DNA of 7,403 nt from an uncultured Clostridia bacterium. Lineage in GTDB: Bacteria; Bacillota; Clostridia; Christensenellales; Borkfalkiaceae. Where the stretch lies: NCBI GenBank assembly GCA_934278995.1, contig CAKQWM010000024.1:1-7403 (forward strand), given 5' to 3'. A model generated the notes under the pieces. It did not search any database and was not told where the DNA came from. It saw only the letters and a list, made by a program, of their open reading frames with translations. How positions within the stretch are numbered: position 1 is the stretch's first letter; every line of letters begins with the position of its first letter. The position numbers and the translations under genes were made by a program. This document shows positions 1 to 6,887 of the stretch, in pieces.

Positions 1-1130
1 TTGCGCAGAGTGAAGCAACGTCGGCGTCGAAACGTATGTCAACGTCTATCCGTATGAAAATGGAGGACGGAACTTATGTGGCAACAAGCGCACCTTTCGG
101 GTACGAGTTGGTAGACGGGGAATTGGTCGTTGTTCCCGAAGAAGCCGAAGTTGTCAGGAAAATATTTGCACTTTACTTGCAAGGGTATGGCATAAACGTT
201 ATTGCAAAAACAATCCGCGATACAGACGGGGACAAACGAGATTGGAACAGACAAGGAATAAAATATATTCTTACGAATGAGAAGTATATCGGAGATACGA
301 TGTGGCAAAAGAGTTTTACCCCGGCGGTATTGCCGCTAAGGAATCGTCCGAACCGTGGGGAGTTGCCGAAGTATTACTGCGAGGGAACGCAGGAAGCAAT
401 CGTTTCAAAAGAAGATTTTATAGCGGTAAAAAATCTAATGCGAGAGCGTGAAGAAAAACACTATAAACAGTATCGAAACGAGAAGAAATTGTTTTACCGT
501 AAGATTATGTGCCGCCATTGCGGTTGGTCGTATCGTGTGAAGCAAATTCAAAACGGTTACGTTTGGGCTTGTTCCCGAAAAGGAATGATCGGTGGCGAGT
601 GTAGTTCCCGTAGTTATACGGATACAGAGTTGTACCGTTCATTCATAAAGGTTTATAACATTCTGAAACAAAACAAGCGGGTATTGCTTGATGAAACGAT
701 TTCGCAGTTGCAAACGCTTAAAGTGAAAGCAAATTGCGGGAATAACGTTATTGCAGAAATTGACGAGAAAATTGCAATGCTTGGCAGACAGAATAACCTT
801 TACGGACAAATGCTTGCAAACGGAGTGATAGACGAGATAACGTATCACGAAAAAGCCGATAGCCTTAAAGGTCAGATAACAGAACTCAGAAGTCGGCGTA
901 TGAAAATCATCAACGACGACGATGAGGAAACGTGTATCGAGCAACTTCGGCAGTTAAGAAAAATTATAGAAGAAAGTCCCGATTATCTTGATGAAATGGA
1001 TGCCGTACTGTTCGGGAAAATCGTAAAGCTGATTTATGCGGAAGAGGACGGTGCATTAAGTTTCGTAATCAAGGGCGATTTAGAGTTGAAAGTTTATGTA
1101 GGAGGTGAGAACGATGAACAGAATGATTAG
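1..1130 (+). CDS. Large serine recombinase, 5'-partial (recombinase and zinc-ribbon region only visible)
   Basis: Site-specific DNA recombinase of the large serine family, cut by the left edge. The frame is open from base 3, so the Met at 36 is probably internal. The first visible residues (AQSEATSASKRMSTSIRMKM) align without gaps to the long helix after the catalytic domain of the complete recombinase at 1955-3574 (AQAESENISANVQWGIRQRM). Numbering from the Met at 36, the recombinase domain runs from about residue 20 (PFGYEL) to 140, including the family phrases ILTNEKYIGD and NRGELPKYY. A zinc ribbon has C159, C162, C179 and C189. A charged, probably coiled-coil stretch follows at about 215-325, then a beta-rich tail. 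The catalytic serine would lie off the window, so activity cannot be judged. The 3' end overlaps the next gene by 17 bases, suggesting coupled translation. Family assignment is firm; integration target is unknown. Confidence 0.93.
   Translation, partial: AQSEATSASKRMSTSIRMKMEDGTYVATSAPFGYELVDGELVVVPEEAEVVRKIFALYLQGYGINVIAKTIRDTDGDKRDWNRQGIKYILTNEKYIGDTMWQKSFTPAVLPLRNRPNRGELPKYYCEGTQEAIVSKEDFIAVKNLMREREEKHYKQYRNEKKLFYRKIMCRHCGWSYRVKQIQNGYVWACSRKGMIGGECSSRSYTDTELYRSFIKVYNILKQNKRVLLDETISQLQTLKVKANCGNNVIAEIDEKIAMLGRQNNLYGQMLANGVIDEITYHEKADSLKGQITELRSRRMKIINDDDEETCIEQLRQLRKIIEESPDYLDEMDAVLFGKIVKLIYAEEDGALSFVIKGDLELKVYVGGENDEQND
1100..1108 (+). promoter_or_regulatory. Ribosome binding site of the second recombinase gene
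   Basis: AGGAGGTGA is a near-perfect match to the 16S rRNA tail and lies 8 bases (counted from AGGAGG) before ATG 1114. It decides the start. An upstream in-frame GTG at 1105 overlaps this site and would have no ribosome binding site of its own, so ATG 1114 is preferred. The site sits inside the end of the preceding recombinase gene. Confidence 0.85.
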
Positions 1131-2022
1131 TTTTGGATATGGCTATAAAGACGGGAAACTGATTGTTGTGGAGTCGGAAGCCGAAATTGTAAAAAGCATT
1201 TTTACGGACTATATAAACGGAAAAATTCTGAAAGAAATTGCGGACGAATTGACCATTAAGGGGGTTGACTTTTTTAACGGAAAGTGCTGTTGGAATAAGA
1301 ATATGGTTTTCCGTATCATTGAAAATAAGAAATATATCGGAGAGGACGGGTATCCTGAAATTATCTCTTTTGAACAGTACGAAGCCGCAAATGCCATAAA
1401 GGGAAGAAAGGCAAATAGGAAAACATCGCTACCGCGGGAAACGGAAGAATTAAAAAAATATGTTTTTTGCGGTCAATGCGGCAGGCTGTTACACAGAAGA
1501 ACGAAGTGGAAAACGAGAGAAAAATGGTATTGTCAAAACGGCTGTAAGTGTGATAAGTATATCGACGATAAGGTTGTCTACACGGCGGTTGAAAAGGTAG
1601 GCGAAAGAATATCCAACGATCCGACTGTATTGACGGAAGATGAAACTTGTACATATAAGAGAACGCAAGAGATAATGCGATATTCAAACGAAATAGCGCG
1701 GCTGACGGCTTCACCAAATCCGAACTTTAAGGCAGGGAAAAAATTGATTATGGAATGTGCGAGTTTGAAATTTCAGGCTTGCCGTGAAAACAAGGGCGCG
1801 TCTTACACAAATAGGATTTTACAACTGACGAAGAATAAGAAATACGGGATTGATTATATATCCGATACCATATCGAAAATCATAATAGAAAAGGACGGCT
1901 TTGTAACCATAGAAATGATTAACGGCGCAAAAATAAGTAATAGGGAGGTAAACGATGCAGACACAAGCGAGAAGAATTGTAACGAAGATCGACGCCAATC
2001 CGATTCTTGCCAAGCAGAATAA
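1114..2022 (+). CDS. Small recombinase-family protein lacking the catalytic resolvase domain
   Basis: A 302-residue protein that begins directly in the recombinase DNA-binding domain. FGYGYKDGKL near the N-terminus matches the GY motif found after the catalytic domain in full-length enzymes. It is followed by IVKSIFTDYINGK, a Trp-Asn pair near residues 60-61, and IENKKYIGEDGYPEIIS. A zinc ribbon has C119, C122, C140 and C144. No YCRVS-type serine motif is present and no room exists for one, because a strong ribosome binding site fixes the start at 1114. It cannot cut DNA by the usual serine mechanism. The best inference is an accessory DNA-binding partner or directionality factor for the flanking recombinases. 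Such short genes occur between full-length recombinases in clostridial elements. It overlaps the upstream gene by 17 bases and the downstream gene by 68 bases. The frame is intact over its whole length, which argues against simple decay. Confidence 0.88.
   Translation: MNRMISFGYGYKDGKLIVVESEAEIVKSIFTDYINGKILKEIADELTIKGVDFFNGKCCWNKNMVFRIIENKKYIGEDGYPEIISFEQYEAANAIKGRKANRKTSLPRETEELKKYVFCGQCGRLLHRRTKWKTREKWYCQNGCKCDKYIDDKVVYTAVEKVGERISNDPTVLTEDETCTYKRTQEIMRYSNEIARLTASPNPNFKAGKKLIMECASLKFQACRENKGASYTNRILQLTKNKKYGIDYISDTISKIIIEKDGFVTIEMINGAKISNREVNDADTSEKNCNEDRRQSDSCQAE
1942..1948 (+). promoter_or_regulatory. Ribosome binding site of the full-length recombinase
   Basis: AGGGAGG lies 6 bases before ATG 1955 and supports that start. 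It is embedded in the coding sequence of the preceding small recombinase-family gene, so initiation there happens while the upstream gene is still being translated. Confidence 0.75.
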
Positions 2023-3574
2023 CGAGAATAGTTTGTTGCGCGTTGCCGCCTATTGCCGCGTAAGTACAGACAGCGAAGATCAGCTTGAAAGTTATAAAGC
2101 GCAGGTTGCGTATTATACCGACGCAATAGCAAAAAATCCCCGGTGGAGATTCGTTGATATTTATGCCGACGAAGGTATCACGGGTATGATGGCGAAAAAA
2201 CGAACAAATTTTTTGCGTATGATACGCGATTGCGAAAAGGGGAAAATTGATCTTATTATCACAAAGTCGGTTGCGCGTTTTGCAAGAAACGTCGTAGACA
2301 GCCTTAACTATGTCAGACGTTTGAAAGCAAAGGGAATAGGCGTATATTTTGAAGAACAAGCCCTTGATTCTCTTAAAAGTGAAAACGAGATGGCGTTAGG
2401 AATATATAGCGTTCTTGCCCAAGCGGAAAGTGAGAATATCAGTGCAAACGTGCAATGGGGTATTCGTCAACGTATGCAGTCAGGAACGTTTAAGTTTCGG
2501 TACAATCTTCTCGGTTATCGAAAAGGTGAGGACGGCGAACCCGAAATTGTCGAGGAAGAAGCAAAATATATCCGAGCGATTTTCAATATGTATCTCGACG
2601 GCAAAAGCCTTGATCAGATTAAATCTTATCTTGAAGGTGAGGGTGTATTGACAAAGACCGGGAAAGCTGTATGGAATAAGTGTATTATTCAAGCCATTTT
2701 AACAAACGAAAGATATTGTGGCGATTTGCTTATGCAAAAAACGTTTACGGAAAATTGCCTTACTAAAAAGGTAAAGAAAAATCGTGGTGAATTGCCAAAG
2801 TACCTGATAAGAGATAATCACCCGGCGATAATTACTCACGCGACATTCAAAATGGCGCAAATGGAAATGGCTCGTCGTGGAAGCGTTAGAAAAAAGACAG
2901 ATTTCGGAATTACGGAGCAAGGGAAGTACAGCGGTAAATTTGCTTTGACGGATATACTCGTCTGCGGCGAATGCGGTAGCCCTTATAGACGAAAAACATA
3001 TAGTCGAAACGGAGAAAAAAAAAGAGTTTGGCGTTGTTTAAGTCGGTTGGAACACGGAACGGAATTTTGTTCCGATTCGATAACGGTCGATGACGAAACG
3101 TTGAAAAAAACTATCGTCCGAGGTATCAGTAAAGCGATTTCGGATAAACAAGATGTCTTGAATTTAATATTGTCTAACCTTGCTTATGCGGTAACGGGAG
3201 AAGATGACACTCTTGAAATGTATGCCATCGAAAAGCAGTTAAAAACGTTAAGTGGAATAATGGACGAAACGATGGAACTTGCCGCAAGTTCGACGGGTGA
3301 CGGAAAACGGTTTCAGGAAGAAATGAAGTCGTTGAGTTCTCAAATGGTTGTTTTACGAGAGCAACTTGAAATTATAAAAGGGAGGATTGATTCAAACGAA
3401 AAAGTAAACGCAGAAATAGAAAATATAAAGCAATGCCTGTCAACCGACAGTCTTGATTTTTCGGAATATAACGATGTGATGATTCGTCGCCTTGTTGAGT
3501 ATATCCGAGTTATGAAAGACAATTCGATTATCATCGTTCTGAAAGGCGGAATGCAAATACAAGAAAATATCTAA
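1955..3574 (+). CDS. Full-length large serine recombinase (site-specific integrase/transposase)
   Basis: A complete 539-residue DNA recombinase that would cut and rejoin attachment sites through a covalent phosphoserine link. The resolvase-type catalytic domain spans about residues 28-165. It has YCRVSTD with nucleophile Ser37 and Arg35, YADEGITG at 70-77, KSVARFARN at 104-112 containing conserved arginines, and the long helix at about 155-177. The recombinase domain (about 185-310) contains ILTNERYCGD and NRGELPKYL. A zinc ribbon has C337, C340, C361 and C372. A heptad-rich segment at about 425-485 is the probable coiled coil used in large serine integrases to hold synapsed sites. The length is typical of the TnpX/TndX/phiC31-like class. 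All key catalytic motifs look intact, so it is probably active. It overlaps the preceding gene by 68 bases and is followed 7 bases later by a terminator hairpin, making it the last gene of the recombinase operon. Specific target site and element family are not recognisable. Confidence 0.96.
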   Translation: MQTQARRIVTKIDANPILAKQNNENSLLRVAAYCRVSTDSEDQLESYKAQVAYYTDAIAKNPRWRFVDIYADEGITGMMAKKRTNFLRMIRDCEKGKIDLIITKSVARFARNVVDSLNYVRRLKAKGIGVYFEEQALDSLKSENEMALGIYSVLAQAESENISANVQWGIRQRMQSGTFKFRYNLLGYRKGEDGEPEIVEEEAKYIRAIFNMYLDGKSLDQIKSYLEGEGVLTKTGKAVWNKCIIQAILTNERYCGDLLMQKTFTENCLTKKVKKNRGELPKYLIRDNHPAIITHATFKMAQMEMARRGSVRKKTDFGITEQGKYSGKFALTDILVCGECGSPYRRKTYSRNGEKKRVWRCLSRLEHGTEFCSDSITVDDETLKKTIVRGISKAISDKQDVLNLILSNLAYAVTGEDDTLEMYAIEKQLKTLSGIMDETMELAASSTGDGKRFQEEMKSLSSQMVVLREQLEIIKGRIDSNEKVNAEIENIKQCLSTDSLDFSEYNDVMIRRLVEYIRVMKDNSIIIVLKGGMQIQENI

Positions 3575-3581
3575 AAGAGGG

Positions 3582-3616
3582 GAAGTCTGAAACATCTGTT
3601 TCGGACTTCTTTCTAT
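3582..3616 (+). terminator. Rho-independent-type terminator of the recombinase operon
   Basis: GAAGTCTGAAACA at 3582-3594 pairs with TGTTTCGGACTTC at 3597-3609 with one G-T wobble. The innermost bases probably open to form the loop. A T-rich stretch (TTTCTAT) follows. The stem begins 7 bases after the recombinase stop codon. The T tract is interrupted, so termination may be incomplete. Confidence 0.75.
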
Positions 3617-3632
3617 CTGTTGTCAAAACGAC

Positions 3633-3661
3633 TTGAAAGAAATGACGAAATATGGTATAAT
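3633..3661 (+). promoter_or_regulatory. Strong sigma-A type promoter driving the Hachiman genes
   Basis: TTGAAA (3633-3638) and TATAAT (3656-3661) are separated by exactly 17 bases. The -10 box is preceded by TGG, giving an extended -10 (TGGTATAAT). Transcription would start near 3668, leaving a leader of about 170 bases before the HamA start at 3839. It lies just after the recombinase terminator, so it is positioned to give the defence genes their own expression. The 8-base palindrome TTAGCTAA (3666-3673) sits at the expected start point and could be chance. Confidence 0.75.
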
Positions 3662-3720
3662 TAAATTAGCTAAAAGCGGAACTGGATCAAATGAAATGTT
3701 GGTTATTACAGGAGTAGAAA

Positions 3721-3804
3721 ATGTTATTAACGAAAATTCATGTTAAAATTTGTCGGTTATATTGTAATTCAAACTTATTTGTAAATACAGTTCGGAAAAT
3801 GTGA
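3721..3804 (+). CDS. Possible 27-residue leader peptide or small protein
   Basis: A small open frame in the leader of the Hachiman transcript. It starts with ATG 3721, preceded by AGGAG at 3710-3714 with a 6-base spacer, a good ribosome binding site. It ends at TGA 3802-3804. The peptide starts MLLTKIHVKI, is basic, has two cysteines (C11 and C15, in CRLYC) and lacks an obvious membrane segment or signal peptide. It ends 34 bases before the HamA start. It may be a regulatory leader, a small functional protein, a remnant of a gene disrupted by integration, or chance. An even shorter 8-codon frame at 3691-3717 precedes it. No known family is recognised. Confidence 0.35.
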   Translation: MLLTKIHVKICRLYCNSNLFVNTVRKM

Positions 3805-3814
3805 TAAGACATTT
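3797..3814 (+). repeat. Short inverted repeat in the leader of the HamA-like gene
   Basis: AAATGT and ACATTT form perfect 6-base arms around a 6-base spacer (GATAAG). It overlaps the stop codon of the small leader ORF and lies 13 bases before the HamA ribosome binding site. It could be an operator or a weak RNA hairpin. Six-base AT-rich arms are expected by chance now and then, so this is tentative. Confidence 0.3.
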
Positions 3815-3827
3815 GTTGTGGGATTGT

Positions 3828-3833
3828 AGGAGA
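3828..3833 (+). promoter_or_regulatory. Ribosome binding site of the HamA-like gene
   Basis: AGGAGA lies 5 bases before ATG 3839 and supports that start codon. Confidence 0.7.
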
Positions 3834-3838
3834 ATAGA

Positions 3839-4558
3839 ATGCTTATATCAAAACTTGAAGTTGACAAAACTAAATACGGTATTTCATCATTCAAAGCGAA
3901 ATTTTTTGCTTGTCTTGTTTCTGTGAATGCAAGTGATAGTATTGCCTCTGTAATGAAAGAAATAAATGATAACAGTTGGATTGCAAAGCTCGATGTTGTT
4001 GAACAAATTTCTTACGAGGCAAGGCTGAAGGAAACGGTGAAAAGCATTATGAATGATTGCATTAAATTTAATGCGGACACAAACAGCAATATGTATGATT
4101 ATAGTGTTGTAGGTGAATACATTGTGTCTAAAGAGGGGCGTAGTGCATTGGTTACTGAGTTTAATCATCAAGCTGTTCCGCTTGCAGAATTATGGAAGGA
4201 AAAGACAAAGGGAAACCCCGGTTTTGATTATCATAGCGAATCAACTACGAATTTAATTATTTTTGGAGAAGCAAAATACGATTCTTCCTTCAATCCGCAC
4301 ACTAAAGCAATTAAACAAGTTGAAGAATTCATAACTAAGGCTAAGGATTGTATGGAGTTAACGGATTTAAAGCATTTTGTTTCCGATAATGCAATAGACA
4401 ATTTTAAGCAATCTAAAAAAGGTTTTTCGATTGCTTTTTCCGTTAAGGCACAGACTCCTACCGATATTCTTAATAACGCTATTTTATCCAATGAAATAAT
4501 GCAAATTAAGAATTATGATGAGTTTTACATAATTGGAGTGGTTATAAATGATAAATAA
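3839..4558 (+). CDS. hamA: HamA-like nuclease (DUF1837) of the Hachiman anti-phage system
   Basis: A 239-residue predicted DNA nuclease and effector of Hachiman defence. The C-terminal half carries a PD-(D/E)xK-type active site: GNPGFDYH with D130, then a beta strand ending FGEAKY with E144 and K146. E93 (GEY) and the PLAEL segment at 114-118 precede it. The phrase kGNPGFD...GEAK is the hallmark recalled for DUF1837 proteins. In characterised systems HamA is held inactive by HamB and degrades DNA broadly once released, which stops phage replication by harming the infected cell. The protein is soluble, with no signal peptide or membrane segment. It overlaps the helicase gene downstream by 11 bases, as expected for a complex made in fixed ratio. 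The region is more AT-rich than the recombinase genes, suggesting a separate origin. The length is on the short side, but both ends of the fold seem present. Identification rests on motif and partner, not on a database search. Confidence 0.85.
   Translation: MLISKLEVDKTKYGISSFKAKFFACLVSVNASDSIASVMKEINDNSWIAKLDVVEQISYEARLKETVKSIMNDCIKFNADTNSNMYDYSVVGEYIVSKEGRSALVTEFNHQAVPLAELWKEKTKGNPGFDYHSESTTNLIIFGEAKYDSSFNPHTKAIKQVEEFITKAKDCMELTDLKHFVSDNAIDNFKQSKKGFSIAFSVKAQTPTDILNNAILSNEIMQIKNYDEFYIIGVVINDK
4535..4538 (+). promoter_or_regulatory. Ribosome binding site of the HamB-like gene
   Basis: GGAG lies 9 bases before ATG 4548, inside the last codons of the HamA-like gene. It is modest in strength, so translation of the helicase is probably helped by ribosomes finishing the upstream gene. 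Confidence 0.55.
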
Positions 4559-6866
4559 TATTACTGTAAATACAATTAACGATGTTTTAAAAAAGGACAT
4601 ATCCGTTCTGTACAAAGACGGTCCTGTAGATAGTCGTATTATGGAAGAACTTGCTTACTGTAAATTTTACTTTCCTGATGTTTTTTCTCAGTATGAACAG
4701 GAAGTACTGTATGCAATGGGAATGTTCTATAAAACAGACGAACCTGAAACATTGTTTGAAAAGTCTTTGAATGTTTTTCGTGAAGAAATAAAAAGCGAAT
4801 ATGGTTATTATTACACGCCAGATCAAACCTTAATTAGGAAAAATATTAAAAATTCATTATACTATTCGTTTTCTGCACCAACAAGTTCTGGGAAATCTCA
4901 TGTTTTTAGAGATTTAATAAAAGAAGCAGTTAAAGATATAGTTGTAATTGTTCCTTCTCGTGCCTTAATTAGTGAATATTATTTAACTGTAATTGAAATG
5001 GTTTCTAAAGAGGTTTTAGTATTAACATTCGTTGATGATATAAACAAAGCCAAAACTAAAAGAAGAATCTTCATTTTGACACCTGAGAGAGCAACGGAAA
5101 TATTTAAATATAAGAATATATTTGAGATAGAACTATTCTTGTTTGATGAAGCGCAAATTACAGAAGAAAAAATCAGAGGGTTAAAATTTGACGCTTTAGT
5201 AAGAAGAGCGATACGAGAATTTCCTGATTCTAAAAAGGTGTTTGCACACCCATTTATAGATAATCCTGAGGTTCATTTTAGGAAACATTCTATTGTATCT
5301 AATAACAAACTAAATAGCTTCAGAGAAAAGACGGTTGGACAATTATTTTATTATACTGATAGTGGTCACTATTATCTGTATACTCCATACGAAAAAACGA
5401 AACGTGTTTCTGCTGTTTTACAGGACGATAGTATTGTAAGCAAAATTATTGAAAACAATGGGACGGTCTTGATTTATTTAGCAAAAAGCAAGATATATGA
5501 TTTAAGGTTTTTAACGGATTTCGAAAAAATCATTTCTATGCTACCACCTCTTGAAAATCCTTTAGCATTAGAAATGATTGAAAGATTACGAAATTATTTA
5601 GGAGCGGGAAAAACTAATCGTGGCAAACAGTCATTGCTAATAAACCTAATGAAACAGGGAATTGTATTACACCACGGGTCAATTCCGTTGAAAGGAAGAG
5701 TTATCATAGAAGAATTTATTAAGCAGGGTTATGCTAAAATCTGCTTTGCTACTTCTACGCTTCTTCGTGGAATTAATATGCCGTTTGATTTAGTTTATAT
5801 TGATAATTTTAGGTCATTGACACCTTTAGATTTCAAAAATCTTATAGGAAGAGCAGGTCGCACAAATGAAGATAAAGAATTGAATGTAGGATGTATTTGT
5901 TGTGACAAAAAAGATATTTCTAAAATTATTAATCGGATAGATGAAGTATGCCGTTTGGATGAAAACAATAATTTAGATGCCCCTATCGATTCTTTTGAGG
6001 ATGATGAAAAAGATATTGTCGAAGCAATACAAAATAATGAATTTATCGATGAACTAAATATTCCCCAAATACAGTATGATAGAATAGCAAGCGAAGTATC
6101 GGTAAAAGAAACGATAAAAGATTTGTTAGACTTACTGATGCCCAGTGGCTATCCTATTACGGGAGACGAATATGTTGCTTTGCCGAAGGAAGAGAGAAGT
6201 CGAATTAAAGAATGCTTTTCAACAATATTCATTTCAAGTTTAAGATCAAAGCATATCACGTCTGCTGAAGCAAGAATAATAAGTACAAGTTTACACATCT
6301 TATTGTGGCGAATACAAGGGAAAACTTTTAAAGAAACAGTGTTATTACGATATAATTACATAACTAACAAAAAAGAACAACGGGAATTACAAAAAGAATA
6401 TAAACAAAATAAAATTACAAAAGAATACTTAGACCGTAAAATTCAAGAGATGACTCTAAAATTTACTCAGGAAGCATTCTCTATTCCAAATAAACACAAA
6501 GGATCGTTCTCGTTGTTCCCGGAAAAAACTCCTATAATTAAATGTGATTATGATAGATTGGTGTACGACACATACGATTACTTAGATAAAGTCATATCAT
6601 TATCCCTTGTTGATCCGATTAATGCAGCATTAGAAATATATTATCAAGAAACAAAAGATTTAAGAGCAAAAGCACTTCAGAATTATGTAAAATTCGGGAC
6701 AAATAGTCAATTTGATATACTTCTATTGAGATATGGTTTCGATTTTGAAGATTATGGTTGGATAACGCCTTGTATTAATTCTATTACGGAGGACGGCATT
6801 GTTTTTAACGATCAAATTAAAAATTTGAGTGAAGAACAGCTTAAACAAATAGAGCGTTATATTTAA
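4548..6866 (+). CDS. hamB: HamB-like superfamily 2 helicase of the Hachiman anti-phage system
   Basis: A 772-residue ATP-dependent DNA helicase, the sensor partner of HamA. After an N-terminal helical region (about 1-95) come two RecA-like domains of Ski2-like type. Motif I is APTSSGKS at 110-117 with K116, motif Ia is VPSRAL at 135-140 and motif II is DEAQ at 200-203. The motif III position reads FAHPFIDNP, not the common SAT. Motif IV is GTVLIYLAKS at 305-314, motif V is FATSTLLRGINMP at 400-412 and motif VI is NLIGRAGR at 431-438. The remaining 330 residues are helical and charged, with no enzymatic motif I recognise. In studied systems HamB holds HamA and releases it on meeting damaged or unusual DNA. 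Adjacency and an 11-base overlap with a DUF1837 gene make the assignment strong. A generic defence or repair helicase is the alternative if the partner were misidentified. ATPase motifs look intact, so the protein is probably functional. Confidence 0.87.
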   Translation: MINNITVNTINDVLKKDISVLYKDGPVDSRIMEELAYCKFYFPDVFSQYEQEVLYAMGMFYKTDEPETLFEKSLNVFREEIKSEYGYYYTPDQTLIRKNIKNSLYYSFSAPTSSGKSHVFRDLIKEAVKDIVVIVPSRALISEYYLTVIEMVSKEVLVLTFVDDINKAKTKRRIFILTPERATEIFKYKNIFEIELFLFDEAQITEEKIRGLKFDALVRRAIREFPDSKKVFAHPFIDNPEVHFRKHSIVSNNKLNSFREKTVGQLFYYTDSGHYYLYTPYEKTKRVSAVLQDDSIVSKIIENNGTVLIYLAKSKIYDLRFLTDFEKIISMLPPLENPLALEMIERLRNYLGAGKTNRGKQSLLINLMKQGIVLHHGSIPLKGRVIIEEFIKQGYAKICFATSTLLRGINMPFDLVYIDNFRSLTPLDFKNLIGRAGRTNEDKELNVGCICCDKKDISKIINRIDEVCRLDENNNLDAPIDSFEDDEKDIVEAIQNNEFIDELNIPQIQYDRIASEVSVKETIKDLLDLLMPSGYPITGDEYVALPKEERSRIKECFSTIFISSLRSKHITSAEARIISTSLHILLWRIQGKTFKETVLLRYNYITNKKEQRELQKEYKQNKITKEYLDRKIQEMTLKFTQEAFSIPNKHKGSFSLFPEKTPIIKCDYDRLVYDTYDYLDKVISLSLVDPINAALEIYYQETKDLRAKALQNYVKFGTNSQFDILLLRYGFDFEDYGWITPCINSITEDGIVFNDQIKNLSEEQLKQIERYI

Positions 6867-6887
6867 AAACAAAAATAGTGCACGTAT

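Noticed and set aside
1105..1113. GTG start at 1105 for the second recombinase gene
   Set aside because: The GTG lies within the AGGAGGTGA ribosome binding site itself; ATG 1114 has ideal spacing from that site.
1114..2022. Middle recombinase gene as a decayed pseudogene
   Set aside because: It has a strong ribosome binding site, an intact frame, a complete zinc-ribbon cysteine set and tight overlaps with both neighbours. This fits a maintained short form better than a broken gene.
1361..2359. Antisense open frames across the recombinase genes
   Set aside because: Their translations are low-complexity, rich in Phe, Ser, Ile and Cys, as expected from the reverse of AT-rich coding sequence, and they lie opposite well-supported genes.
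2415..2651. Same-strand open frame of 78 codons inside the full-length recombinase
   Set aside because: It lies wholly inside a convincing recombinase gene in another frame, and its translation has no recognisable features.
3666..3673. TTAGCTAA palindrome at the predicted transcription start as an operator
   Set aside because: An 8-base AT-rich palindrome is common by chance and no second copy or regulator gene is nearby.
3839..6866. Restriction-modification system (nuclease plus helicase)
   Set aside because: No methyltransferase or specificity subunit is present, and the nuclease motif pattern and gene order fit Hachiman better.
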